A stretch of 64,000 nt of DNA from Flavobacteriales bacterium UBA952 (GTDB lineage: Bacteria > Bacteroidota > Bacteroidia > Flavobacteriales_D > Crocinitomicaceae), in contig DBCS01000006.1 of assembly GCA_002293185.1 (NCBI GenBank), positions 21,116-85,115 on the forward strand, written 5' to 3'. This document shows, piece after piece, positions 35,130 through 43,554 of the stretch. How positions within the stretch are numbered: position 1 is the first letter of the stretch; each line of letters starts with the position of its first letter. The notes below the pieces were generated by a model, which ran no database searches, was not told the origin of the DNA, and was given only the letters and a program-made list of their open reading frames with translations. Made by a program: the position numbers and the translations under genes.

Positions 35130-36401
35130 TTAGTAGCGCAGGTTTTGTAAACCACTCAAATTTTTTTGGAAGGCTTCGATCAATAAAGTGCCCTTTAAAT
35201 GGTAGCCCACCCCTGTAAAATGGACGTAATCAGCTTGCATTAATCCTTCATTCTTCCAGGTTTTAGAAGAGCCTAACTCACCCATAATTCCATATAAATC
35301 CCAGACAGCCATTTGATACTGGGCTGCAAGTTGATAAATGACTTCACGCTGCCTTTCCGTATTGCGATTGGGGTATTTGCGCATGTAGTAGTCATCGTTG
35401 GGTACAGTGAGAAGAATGGCGCAGTTGGGATTGCTTTTTAAAACTTGTTGGATCATTTTTTCCAAATTTCGTTTGTATACCAATGGGTCAAAAGCTTCAT
35501 AACTACAATGCGCATCATTGGTTCCGACTGAAAAGATAAATAAATCAGGCTGTCTGAGCTGAAGATCTCGGCTAAAATTGACATTAGACAAATAAGTAGG
35601 TAGACTCGCGCCATTAATACCTATAGCCGTGTAGGTAATGCCTGGGAGGTCATTGAGAAACTCGAAGCCAAATAGCTCTAAAGAGAAGGCTTCACTACAA
35701 TTCTTTGCAAATAATAGATCAAGAGAGTCGAGGTGATCAGAAAAGTGAATCTCTGTATAGCCCAAATCTCTGTGATGCGCCACATTCGTTACTAAAAGTT
35801 CTTGATCTCCGAAATTGAGATCATATGGGAATTCACCGGTATTGTGATAGATGCGCAAGCGGTCAAAAGGCGGTTTAACAAGTGTCCGCAAATGCTTGAA
35901 ATTGATCATAATTAATGAATCAGTACAAGTAATTGCCGCTCCGCTTAGACCGTAATCAAAGTCTTCAGGTCTTTGGCTTACACTTCTGTAGCCTTTCCAT
36001 GTATTTGGCGATGAAAAGTCATAATTAGATGGGTTATTGGTATGTGCCAAATTGAAAGGAAAAACCAAACCTCTTTCTCCGCTCAAACCCGGCCAATTCG
36101 ACTGTAAAAACGTTCGAAAGTCGTGTGAATAGATATCTGCCTGTAAATGCGAACCCCCAATATGGTAAAAGTTAAGTTTTCCTTTACCCGTTTGGATCAT
36201 TTCGGATAATTCTTTGTTGAGGTGCATCCAATTCGGGCTTTCCGGACCAAAGAATTGAAATTGATTGCATTGAACTTGAACAAAGGGATATTTTGCTACC
36301 ATTTCGCGTTCAGTCTTACTCAACGAATCATTGTCGCATATCGGGAGATATTGTCCTAAAGCAAATAAGGGGGCCAAACAGAGCAGAAAAAGGCGCCTCA
36401 T
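35130..36401 (-). CDS. SGNH/GDSL-hydrolase family protein, secreted
   Basis: A signal peptide (MRRLFLLCLAPLFALGQ) leads into a ~400-aa domain. The block-I serine motif is HIGGSHLQAD near 82-91, the Asn block is SVGTNDAHC near 290, and the Asp/His pair sits in ADYVHFTGVGYHLKG near the end. The fold is the AlgX/AlgJ/PatB-like type found next to MBOAT acyltransferases. It is encoded between the second SGNH gene (4-bp overlap) and the MBOAT gene (2-bp gap). Expected role: moving acetyl groups to or from an envelope glycan in the periplasm. Confidence 0.88.
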   Translation of the reverse strand: MRRLFLLCLAPLFALGQYLPICDNDSLSKTEREMVAKYPFVQVQCNQFQFFGPESPNWMHLNKELSEMIQTGKGKLNFYHIGGSHLQADIYSHDFRTFLQSNWPGLSGERGLVFPFNLAHTNNPSNYDFSSPNTWKGYRSVSQRPEDFDYGLSGAAITCTDSLIMINFKHLRTLVKPPFDRLRIYHNTGEFPYDLNFGDQELLVTNVAHHRDLGYTEIHFSDHLDSLDLLFAKNCSEAFSLELFGFEFLNDLPGITYTAIGINGASLPTYLSNVNFSRDLQLRQPDLFIFSVGTNDAHCSYEAFDPLVYKRNLEKMIQQVLKSNPNCAILLTVPNDDYYMRKYPNRNTERQREVIYQLAAQYQMAVWDLYGIMGELGSSKTWKNEGLMQADYVHFTGVGYHLKGTLLIEAFQKNLSGLQNLRY

Positions 36402-37858
36402 TCATTGCCTCCTTTCTTAGCAAGCCAATCCGTATAGGCCGCACCAAAGGCCTCATAGAAATACTGTGAGGCAATGCTTGCTCCTTGTGGGCTAAAATGC
36501 ACATAATCACTACCTGCTAAACCCTGTGAAACCCAAGCAGGCATTGAGTTGTAACCTCCCATTGCAGCATATAAGTTCCAAAAGGCTACCCCATTTTCGG
36601 TACACATTTTTTGCATGCGTTCAACCGTATATGGCAGCAGCGGATACGTCTCAAAAATACCATCGTTGAGACGAGACATATCACTAGGGCCAATAAGAAT
36701 AATGGCAGCATCAGGAACCAATTTTTGAATATATAAAATGCGGTTTTTAAGGGCGCCGATATACCCCCGAACATTACTGCTGTCTTTAAAGGTGTGGACT
36801 GAGTTGCCACCAAACTGAAGAACAAAAAGTTTGGTATTCGCATTTTGATGCATTTGGGCAAATAGCCCTGCGTCAGAGGAACTGAGGTCGTGGCCAGAAG
36901 AGCCGCGCATGGCCACGTTATGAACTTGAACACCGACGTCGCCCTCTAAACTAAAGCCCGTAAAAACCGGACTTTTGGTAGACGAAAACACAAAACGCAA
37001 TTTATTTGGGGTATGATCAAAACTTAAAGGAAGAACGTGTGCTCCACCGTCATCCACAAGGGAGTCTTCGTGGATGAGCTTATCATTTTCATAGACTTTT
37101 ACAGCACAGGATTTGTAACAACTATTGTAGAAACATTTGACATGGCTATAGGTCCGCGCTCGCGCAAAAGCAGCAGCTGAAGGGGCAATCTCGACCCATG
37201 CCTCGGTAGGGAGCTGTTGTTGTGAACGTGCGCTGTCAATGGCAAACGTTGCAGCAGAAAGTAGCGCTCCATAACGGCGGGAACCCATTTTTGGTGGCCA
37301 AAACGCGGTGTAGCGTTTCATGTTAGGAGACACTTTTTGCTTGAAACTCATGGTGCTGTATACATTGAGAGCCGGTATAAAGCCGGGGCCAATGCCGCCA
37401 AATTGTTGTTGAATCCGTTGGCGAATGTAGCCTGTCATGCGGTCTCCTTCAATTTGGGAGTCTCCGTAGTGAAAAATACTGATTTTATTGCCTTTTGCCG
37501 CGGACTGTAGCGCAGCAAAAAATCGATTCATTTTAGCTGCAGCACTGCTACTGATATACAATGGATTACCTGTCTCACTTGCCAAACTACCGCCTTCAGG
37601 AAGACCCGTCTGGCCTGTGCTTTGGCCATTATGTTTGAGGCCATCATTAATGTTGGTTGTATCGACCGCACTGACTATTTTCTCGATATTTTTCTTGCTT
37701 TGTTTTTTAGCAACCCAAATGCGCTCGAGCGGCAAAAAACGCCAATTTATTCCCATCCATTTGACACCCTCTGCCGGAATAAATGCACTCGGAATGCACA
37801 AAAGTGACAAGACCAGAATTAAAAAAAGTAGAACTTTGTAAGGGCGTATTTGTTGCAC
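36398..37858 (-). CDS. SGNH/GDSL-hydrolase family protein, membrane-anchored
   Basis: The protein begins at a GTG (37858); no in-frame ATG precedes the conserved part. An N-terminal membrane segment (about 7-26) and a ~90-residue linker are followed by the SGNH domain with IFHYGDSQIEGDRM near 130-143, the FGGNSVHTF block near 350 and GSDYVHFSPQGASIA near 455. It is paralogous in layout to the downstream SGNH gene, and both belong to one operon with the MBOAT gene. This gene is first in that operon. Confidence 0.88.
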   Translation of the reverse strand: MQQIRPYKVLLFLILVLSLLCIPSAFIPAEGVKWMGINWRFLPLERIWVAKKQSKKNIEKIVSAVDTTNINDGLKHNGQSTGQTGLPEGGSLASETGNPLYISSSAAAKMNRFFAALQSAAKGNKISIFHYGDSQIEGDRMTGYIRQRIQQQFGGIGPGFIPALNVYSTMSFKQKVSPNMKRYTAFWPPKMGSRRYGALLSAATFAIDSARSQQQLPTEAWVEIAPSAAAFARARTYSHVKCFYNSCYKSCAVKVYENDKLIHEDSLVDDGGAHVLPLSFDHTPNKLRFVFSSTKSPVFTGFSLEGDVGVQVHNVAMRGSSGHDLSSSDAGLFAQMHQNANTKLFVLQFGGNSVHTFKDSSNVRGYIGALKNRILYIQKLVPDAAIILIGPSDMSRLNDGIFETYPLLPYTVERMQKMCTENGVAFWNLYAAMGGYNSMPAWVSQGLAGSDYVHFSPQGASIASQYFYEAFGAAYTDWLAKKGGNE

Positions 37859-37909
37859 GATTAACTATCTTGGGCAAATATAGTCCTTCTTCAGTCAAAA
37901 TTTAAATAT

Positions 37910-39880
37910 ATGGCCAACCAACTCGGCAAAGAAAGTTCCCCTTATTTGTTACAACATGCTCAAAATCCTGTTCATTGGGAAGCTTGGTCTAACGAGGTCT
38001 TTGAACGTGCAAAAGCAGAAGATAAGTTGGTGCTTATCAGCGTAGGCTATTCGGCCTGCCATTGGTGCCATGTTATGGAGCACGAATGCTTTGAAGACCA
38101 GGAGGTAGCTCAACTCATGAATGCGCATTTTATCAATGTTAAAGTAGACCGCGAAGAAAGACCAGACGTTGACCAAATTTACATGACCGCTGTTCAACTC
38201 ATGACCCAGCGTGGTGGGTGGCCACTCAATTGTTTTACTTTACCCGATGGAAGGCCGATATACGGCGGCACTTATTTTCCAAAAGACCAATGGATGCACG
38301 TGCTCAAGTCTTTGGCCCACACTTATGCAAATGACCGCCCAAAAGCGATCGACTATGCGCGCCAGCTTCACGAAGGCATACAGCAATCCGAACTTATTGA
38401 TGCCCCTAAAGAAATTTCAGGCTTTAGTGCTGAAAGGCTACACGAAATGGTGGTTCGGTGGGCACGTAGTTTTGACACCTTTGAAGGAGGCCCCAACAAG
38501 GCCCCAAAATTTCCACTGCCCAACAATTGGCTTTTCCTCATGCGCTATGCTCAACAATTTGACGAAGCCAAAATAGAAAAGCAAGTGCGCCTCACGCTAG
38601 ATAAAATGGCTTTTGGAGGTATTTATGATCAGATAGGTGGTGGTTTTACCCGCTACAGTGTAGACGTTTTATGGAAAGTACCACACTTTGAAAAAATGCT
38701 CTATGACAATGGACAACTGATTGGTTTATATGCACAGGCATTTGCACGGGGCCAAGAGCCGCATTACCGCGATATTGTTTTTCAAACTTTTGACTTTTTA
38801 GAGCGCGAAATGTTAGCAGAAAATGGCGCTTATTATAGTGCTCTAGATGCAGATAGCGAGGGTGAAGAAGGAAAATTCTATTGCTGGAACCCAAAAGAAA
38901 TTGACGACTTATTCGGGAGCAACGCAGCGCGTGTAAAAAGATATTATCACATCAATCAGGTCGGATTTTGGGAAGAAGATAAATACATTCCACTGCGCAA
39001 AGCAACAGATGCTTCGTTTGCCAAATCAGAAGGCATCGATTTACAAGAATGGCTTGCTTTCAAGACCAAAATGAACGATACGCTATTAAGTCACCGATCG
39101 ACAAGAATTCGTCCAGGACTCGACCATAAAATAATAGTCAGTTGGAATGCCATAGCCGCAAAAGGCCTATTGGAAGCCTACCGGGTTTTAGGAGAAGAGG
39201 CTTATTTACTACGTGCACTTCGCATACTCAATTGGATACAAGAGCTGCAATGGGATGGTCAGCAACTGTATCGCGTCAATACCAATGAACAACGTCATGT
39301 TGCAGCCTTTTTAGAAGACTACGCACATTTAATAGAAGCCTTGAGCTTGGCTTATCAAAGCACAGGAAAACTTGAATATTTGGAATTTGCCAAAACACTC
39401 ACAGAAAAAGTCGCCAATGAATTCCAGCACAGTGGTAGTAAAATGTGTTATTTCACTGCAGACGACTCCGAATTAATCAGTCGCAATATGGAACTCCACG
39501 ACAACGTTTTGCCTGCAAGCAATTCAGTGATGGCCCATGCATTTTTGACAATGGGCACTTATTTTCAAAAGGAAGAATGGATCGTAAGCGCTCAGCAAAT
39601 GCTGCAAAATCTATACGACGGCATGGAAACGTATGGCTCAGGTTACTCCAATTGGGGCCTGCTTTTAATGAGGCAACTCCATCCAGAGAAGCAATGTCAC
39701 GTGCTCAATGAAAGCGCACCTATGGAGGTTTTCAAAAAGAGCGCGCAAAGCAACTGCCTGCTATCGTATCACCAGCAAATTCCGATGTCAGAGATCTATA
39801 CCCCAAATGCGATATCAGTGTGTGAGTTTGGTGTTTGTCACAGGCCTGTTCAAAGCATCGAAGAAGCACTTCTCCTATAG
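37910..39880 (+). CDS. DUF255/YyaL-type thioredoxin-fold and six-hairpin-glycosidase-like protein
   Basis: The 656-aa protein is nearly full length for the YyaL/SSP411 family. An N-terminal thioredoxin-like domain with GYSACHWCHVMEHECF (~47-62, a CHWC motif) and GGWPLNCFTLPDG precedes an alpha/alpha barrel with KAPKFPLPN, YDQIGGGFTRYSVD, VPHFEKMLYDN, ALDADSEGEEGKFYCW and SWNA. Its function in bacteria is unsettled. The CHWC pair implies thiol chemistry. There is no signal peptide. It is monocistronic and convergent with tktC. Confidence 0.9.
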   Translation: MANQLGKESSPYLLQHAQNPVHWEAWSNEVFERAKAEDKLVLISVGYSACHWCHVMEHECFEDQEVAQLMNAHFINVKVDREERPDVDQIYMTAVQLMTQRGGWPLNCFTLPDGRPIYGGTYFPKDQWMHVLKSLAHTYANDRPKAIDYARQLHEGIQQSELIDAPKEISGFSAERLHEMVVRWARSFDTFEGGPNKAPKFPLPNNWLFLMRYAQQFDEAKIEKQVRLTLDKMAFGGIYDQIGGGFTRYSVDVLWKVPHFEKMLYDNGQLIGLYAQAFARGQEPHYRDIVFQTFDFLEREMLAENGAYYSALDADSEGEEGKFYCWNPKEIDDLFGSNAARVKRYYHINQVGFWEEDKYIPLRKATDASFAKSEGIDLQEWLAFKTKMNDTLLSHRSTRIRPGLDHKIIVSWNAIAAKGLLEAYRVLGEEAYLLRALRILNWIQELQWDGQQLYRVNTNEQRHVAAFLEDYAHLIEALSLAYQSTGKLEYLEFAKTLTEKVANEFQHSGSKMCYFTADDSELISRNMELHDNVLPASNSVMAHAFLTMGTYFQKEEWIVSAQQMLQNLYDGMETYGSGYSNWGLLLMRQLHPEKQCHVLNESAPMEVFKKSAQSNCLLSYHQQIPMSEIYTPNAISVCEFGVCHRPVQSIEEALLL

Positions 39881-39887
39881 TTGTCGT

Positions 39888-40841
39888 TTAAACTTTGCGC
39901 GCAATAGCGCGCTGAACAGCCGCAACAACATCTGGTGTATCAATATGGTATTTTGTCATGAGTTCCATTGGTGTGCCAGATTCTCCGAAGGTATCGTTGA
40001 CCGCAACATACTCTTGAGGCACTGGATGCTTTCTACTTAATACTTGAGATACCGCTTCACCTAAACCTCCGTTCATCATGTGCTCTTCGGCGGTCACTAC
40101 ACAACACGTTTTGGCAACAGATTTAAGAATTGCCGCTTCGTCTAGCGGTTTAATGGTGTGCATGTTGATCAGTTCAGCTGAAATTCCCATTTCATGCAAT
40201 GTTTTGAGTGCTTCTATTGATTTCCAGACCATGTGGCCACAAGCAATAATTGTAACGTCTGTCCCTTCTGTTAAGACGTCTGCTTTACCAATAATAAATT
40301 CGGCATCTGGCTTCACAAAAATGGGCATAACGGGGCGCCCAAATCGCAAATAAACCGGGCCGTCGTGAGCGGCAATAGCAATAGTTGCTTGTTTGGTTTG
40401 GTTGAAGTCAGCCGGAACAATGACCGTCATGTTGGGCAACATGCGCATCATGCCGATATCTTCGAGTACTTGGTGCGTGGCGCCATCTTCTCCTAATGTA
40501 AGACCAGCATGCGATGCGCAAATTTTGACGTTTTTCTTGGAGTAGGCAACCGACTGTCTAATTTGATCGTAAACACGACCCGTAGAAAAGTTTGCAAACG
40601 TACCAGTAAAAGGAATTTTGCCGCCGATGGTCATGCCGGCTGCCAAACCAATCATGTTGGCTTCGGCAATACCTGCTTGAAAGAAACGATCTGGGTGCGC
40701 CTTTTGAAATGCATCCATTTTTAAAGATCCGGTGAGGTCAGCGCAAAGTGCTACTACGTTGGGGTTTTGTGCGCCTAGAACAGCTAAACCTTCGCCAAAT
40801 CCCGAACGGGTATCTTTGTTTCCGAGTACTTCAAATTCCAT
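39888..40841 (-). CDS. Transketolase, C-terminal subunit
   Basis: This 317-aa subunit carries the pyrimidine-binding and C-terminal domains of transketolase. It has LTGSLKMDAF, the conserved QAGIAEANMIGLAAGM with the Glu that activates TPP, CASHAGLTLGEDGATHQ and the tail domain around GTDVTIIACGHM. With the N-terminal subunit (42193-43035) it makes a full enzyme of the pentose phosphate pathway, of the split archaeal/Bacteroidota kind. It is separated from its partner by the VWA gene, with only a 2-bp gap to that gene. Confidence 0.93.
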   Translation of the reverse strand: MEFEVLGNKDTRSGFGEGLAVLGAQNPNVVALCADLTGSLKMDAFQKAHPDRFFQAGIAEANMIGLAAGMTIGGKIPFTGTFANFSTGRVYDQIRQSVAYSKKNVKICASHAGLTLGEDGATHQVLEDIGMMRMLPNMTVIVPADFNQTKQATIAIAAHDGPVYLRFGRPVMPIFVKPDAEFIIGKADVLTEGTDVTIIACGHMVWKSIEALKTLHEMGISAELINMHTIKPLDEAAILKSVAKTCCVVTAEEHMMNGGLGEAVSQVLSRKHPVPQEYVAVNDTFGESGTPMELMTKYHIDTPDVVAAVQRAIARKV

Positions 40842-40843
40842 TT

Positions 40844-42193
40844 TTATAAGGTTAGATTAGTAATTTTTAAGGATGTAATTGTGAATTTCTTTTCTTTCGT
40901 GTAGGCGCTGGAGCGCTGTTCTTTTTCTCTGTAGATGAGTTTATAAGTGCCCGGCTGCAGTTTGATTTTACCTGAATTTTGGTTGTATTTTAAATCGATT
41001 ACCCACTCCCATTGCCCGGGGTTGCGTTCGTAAAATATTTGACCAACAATGCCTTTTGTGGCCTGATATACCAACTCACCAGCAGGGGTTACGTCAATGC
41101 TTGTAAGTTTTGACTGTTCAATTTGAATTTCTTTATAGGTTCTTGGGAGTGTCAGTATTTCTAACTGATAGGTGCCAACTAAATATTTTTGGATGTCGCC
41201 AAGCTGCTGCACGTGAAGTGTTTTACTGGAGGTAGTCTCTAAAATACGGGTCTCTAAAATAGTGCCCTCTGGACTTCTTACGGAGGTGACTTTGAGCTGA
41301 CCTTGCCCGGCAGGTACCTGAATGACATTGTGGGTATGTGGGGCTATTGAAATTTGCGATTTAAAGATGGGTGGAACAGTGTTTACTTGTAAGTCGTATT
41401 TAAGACTTGGGTCCAGGACTAAGGTGTCAGGTAAACCTTTACGGTTGAGGGTGTGCACGAAAGTATATTTGAGATTGGTGGTTCCGGCTTCATATAGGAA
41501 CATACTCACATCTGTTTCGAGTGGTTTTGCTTCGGTAGTATTGAGATTAATCTGAACTGTAGTATTGAGCAGCGCCTTGGAAAGTATATTAGAAAGCACA
41601 TTTTCAAAAGCAGCCTTGCTCTCTGCATCGGTATAACTACCAATACACTCAAATTTATCGAGGTAGCTGAGGTCCATGCCAAGGCCAATGACAAAGGGAG
41701 TTACCTTTACGCCTTTATCTCGAAGCTTGCGGGCAATAATACAAGGATCGTTGTCACAAGATTCTAGGCCGTCGGTAATTAGAATAATAAAATTGCGCGC
41801 AAGCGTATCCGGAAAATCAGCGGCAGCTGCCTCTAAAGAGCGTGCAATAGGCGTGGCGCCTTTGGCCTGTAGGCCTTTAATTTTGAGTTGAATAGGCGCT
41901 ATGTTCGAAGGGCCAAAAGCAACCTCAAGTTTGGTGTCTTGGCAGTCTTGGTAAGTATTGGTCACATTTGATTGATGCCCATAAACGCGCAAGGCGAGCT
42001 CTAGATCTGGCACACCGCGCAAACTTTCCAGACTTTTTGTAAGGACTTCTTTTGCCGCTGCCATTCTCGTCTGGTTATTCCAGTCGAGGTTCATGGAATT
42101 AGAGGCATCCAGGATAAAAAGGATACGCGTAGTGGTTTGGGCCCAGCCGAAACTGAATAATGTGATGAAAAAAAGGCTCCAAACTGCTTTCAC
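40844..42193 (-). CDS. Secreted von Willebrand factor A-domain protein inside the transketolase operon
   Basis: I start this at the GTG at 42193, which shares its G with the tktN stop (TAGTG); this yields a clean signal peptide (VKAVWSLFFITLFSFGWAQ) and a 449-aa product. A longer ATG reading at 42271 runs 78 bp into tktN and spoils the signal peptide. The VWA domain has a complete MIDAS: DASNS (29-33), a downstream Thr and ITDGLESCDNDPC. Three or four beta-rich domains follow up to the end. It probably binds a protein ligand in a divalent-metal-dependent way. The tktC ATG follows after 2 bp. Confidence 0.85.
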   Translation of the reverse strand: MKAVWSLFFITLFSFGWAQTTTRILFILDASNSMNLDWNNQTRMAAAKEVLTKSLESLRGVPDLELALRVYGHQSNVTNTYQDCQDTKLEVAFGPSNIAPIQLKIKGLQAKGATPIARSLEAAAADFPDTLARNFIILITDGLESCDNDPCIIARKLRDKGVKVTPFVIGLGMDLSYLDKFECIGSYTDAESKAAFENVLSNILSKALLNTTVQINLNTTEAKPLETDVSMFLYEAGTTNLKYTFVHTLNRKGLPDTLVLDPSLKYDLQVNTVPPIFKSQISIAPHTHNVIQVPAGQGQLKVTSVRSPEGTILETRILETTSSKTLHVQQLGDIQKYLVGTYQLEILTLPRTYKEIQIEQSKLTSIDVTPAGELVYQATKGIVGQIFYERNPGQWEWVIDLKYNQNSGKIKLQPGTYKLIYREKEQRSSAYTKEKKFTITSLKITNLTL

Positions 42194-43035
42194 TAGTAAT
42201 CGCCGTGGGTTTCTTGAAGTTGATCGAGCGCTGCCTGAAGTTGTTCGGCATTTGGCGCTACACCATGCCATTTGTGTGAGCCCATCATGTAATCAACACC
42301 TTGACCCATTTCTGTTTTCATGATGATCAAGACAGGCTTTCCTTTTCCTGTTAATGATTTGGCTTTTTGCATTGTATGGCGAATACTGTCAAAATGATGG
42401 CCATCCATGTGCAATACCTCCCATCCAAAGGCGAGCCATTTTTGGTTTAAATCGCCAAGAGAAAGCACTTCGTCAACGTCGCCATCAATTTGGCGTCCAT
42501 TGGCATCTATGGTCGCAATAATGTTGTCCACTTTATTAGCAGCTGCATACATTGCCGCTTCCCAAATTTGACCTTCTTGCAATTCGCCATCGCCATGAAG
42601 TGTATAAACTAGCGTAGAGTCTTGATTGAGTTTTTTAATTTGAGCAGCGCCTAATCCGACGGATAATCCTTGGCCCAGTGAACCTGAAGCCATTCGGATG
42701 CCTGGTAAATTTTTATCAGTGGAGGGGTGGCCTTGAAGGCGGGTCCCTAATTTGCGAAATGTTCCTAATTCTGCTAATGGAAAATAACCTGCTCTGGCAA
42801 GTACGCTGTACCAAACTGGAGAAATATGGCCATTCGATAAAAAGAAGAGGTCTTCGTTTTTGCCGTCCATTTGAAAGTCATTTGCGTTGTGCTGCATTTG
42901 CTCAAAATAGAGATAAGTTAAAAAGTCAGTACAACCTAAAGACCCGCCGGGGTGCCCAGAATTAACGGCCGAAACCATTCTGACAATATCTCTTCTGACC
43001 TGTGAGGCAATGCCTGCCAACGCTGTGTTTTCCAT
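42193..43035 (-). CDS. Transketolase, N-terminal subunit
   Basis: The 280-aa TPP-binding subunit starts at the ATG at 43035; a GTG at 43062 would lie inside the likely promoter (-7 box 43062-43069). Visible motifs are SGHPGGSLG, GHISPVWYSVLARAG, GSLGQGLSVGLGAA and GDGELQEGQIWEA followed by the metal/TPP loop ATIDANGRQIDG. It pairs with the C-terminal subunit at 39888-40841. A 98-bp region upstream separates it from a divergent gene. Confidence 0.93.
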   Translation of the reverse strand: MENTALAGIASQVRRDIVRMVSAVNSGHPGGSLGCTDFLTYLYFEQMQHNANDFQMDGKNEDLFFLSNGHISPVWYSVLARAGYFPLAELGTFRKLGTRLQGHPSTDKNLPGIRMASGSLGQGLSVGLGAAQIKKLNQDSTLVYTLHGDGELQEGQIWEAAMYAAANKVDNIIATIDANGRQIDGDVDEVLSLGDLNQKWLAFGWEVLHMDGHHFDSIRHTMQKAKSLTGKGKPVLIIMKTEMGQGVDYMMGSHKWHGVAPNAEQLQAALDQLQETHGDY

Positions 43036-43061
43036 GCTAAATAATTGAACTTTTCGAGTCA

Positions 43062-43085
43062 CAAAGCTACGTTTTATTAACTTTG
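43062..43085. promoter_or_regulatory. Divergent promoter candidates for tktN and the 43162 gene
   Basis: On the minus strand TAGCTTTG (43062-43069 read in reverse) and on the plus strand TAACTTTG (43078-43085) both match the Bacteroidota -7 box TAnnTTTG. Transcription would begin about 7 bases beyond each box, giving leaders of roughly 20 nt for tktN and 70 nt for the plus-strand gene. I see no good -33 TTG for either, so this is a weak call. Confidence 0.35.
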
Positions 43086-43161
43086 CTTTTTCTTTAAAAC
43101 TTTAAACAATTGACGCAACTTTTCAACTAGAAATTACGTCTTCAACCGAATCCTATCTATT

Positions 43162-43554
43162 ATGAAACTATTTTACACCTTCCTTTTTGCATTTTTGAGC
43201 CTAACATCTTGGTCTCAAACCATTGATTCTCAACTTAGCAAAAGTTATTCCAAAGAAGAAATTACACAAATCAAAGAGAGCAATTCACTTCCGCTCTTCG
43301 AATTTGCACTCACACACGCTTGCTACCTCATCGATACGCCTCAAGGTAAAGACGTTTCTAATTTCCAAACAATTCAACTCAGCAAAAACACCAATATCCC
43401 TATGGAAATCTCCAAAGAACCTATCGTTTTTACAGATTTAGGCTTAAAGATTTTGGACAAAACACAGTACTTTTTAGTGGCCAATACCAACAAGATTTTG
43501 GTCGTTAAATCCAGAAATATCCTCTCATTAGAAATGCAAAATCAGAAAAAATGA
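43162..43554 (+). CDS. Small exported protein upstream of a P-domain protein, unknown function
   Basis: The 130-aa product has a signal peptide (MKLFYTFLFAFLSLTSWSQ). The mature part shows LPLFEFALTHACYLIDTPQG and a strongly beta-rich second half. I recognise no family. Its stop overlaps the start of the next gene by 4 bp (ATGA), so it is made together with the large T9SS type B protein and may assist or regulate it. Confidence 0.7.
   Translation: MKLFYTFLFAFLSLTSWSQTIDSQLSKSYSKEEITQIKESNSLPLFEFALTHACYLIDTPQGKDVSNFQTIQLSKNTNIPMEISKEPIVFTDLGLKILDKTQYFLVANTNKILVVKSRNILSLEMQNQKK

Noticed and set aside
37488..37841. Plus-strand open frame of 117 codons
   Set aside because: It is antisense to the membrane-anchored SGNH hydrolase gene, with no recognisable domain or start context.
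42193..42271. Longer ATG start at 42271 for the VWA protein
   Set aside because: It would overlap tktN by 78 bp and place a basic, family-unlike 26-residue stretch before the signal peptide. The GTG at 42193 fits the TAGTG coupling with tktN.
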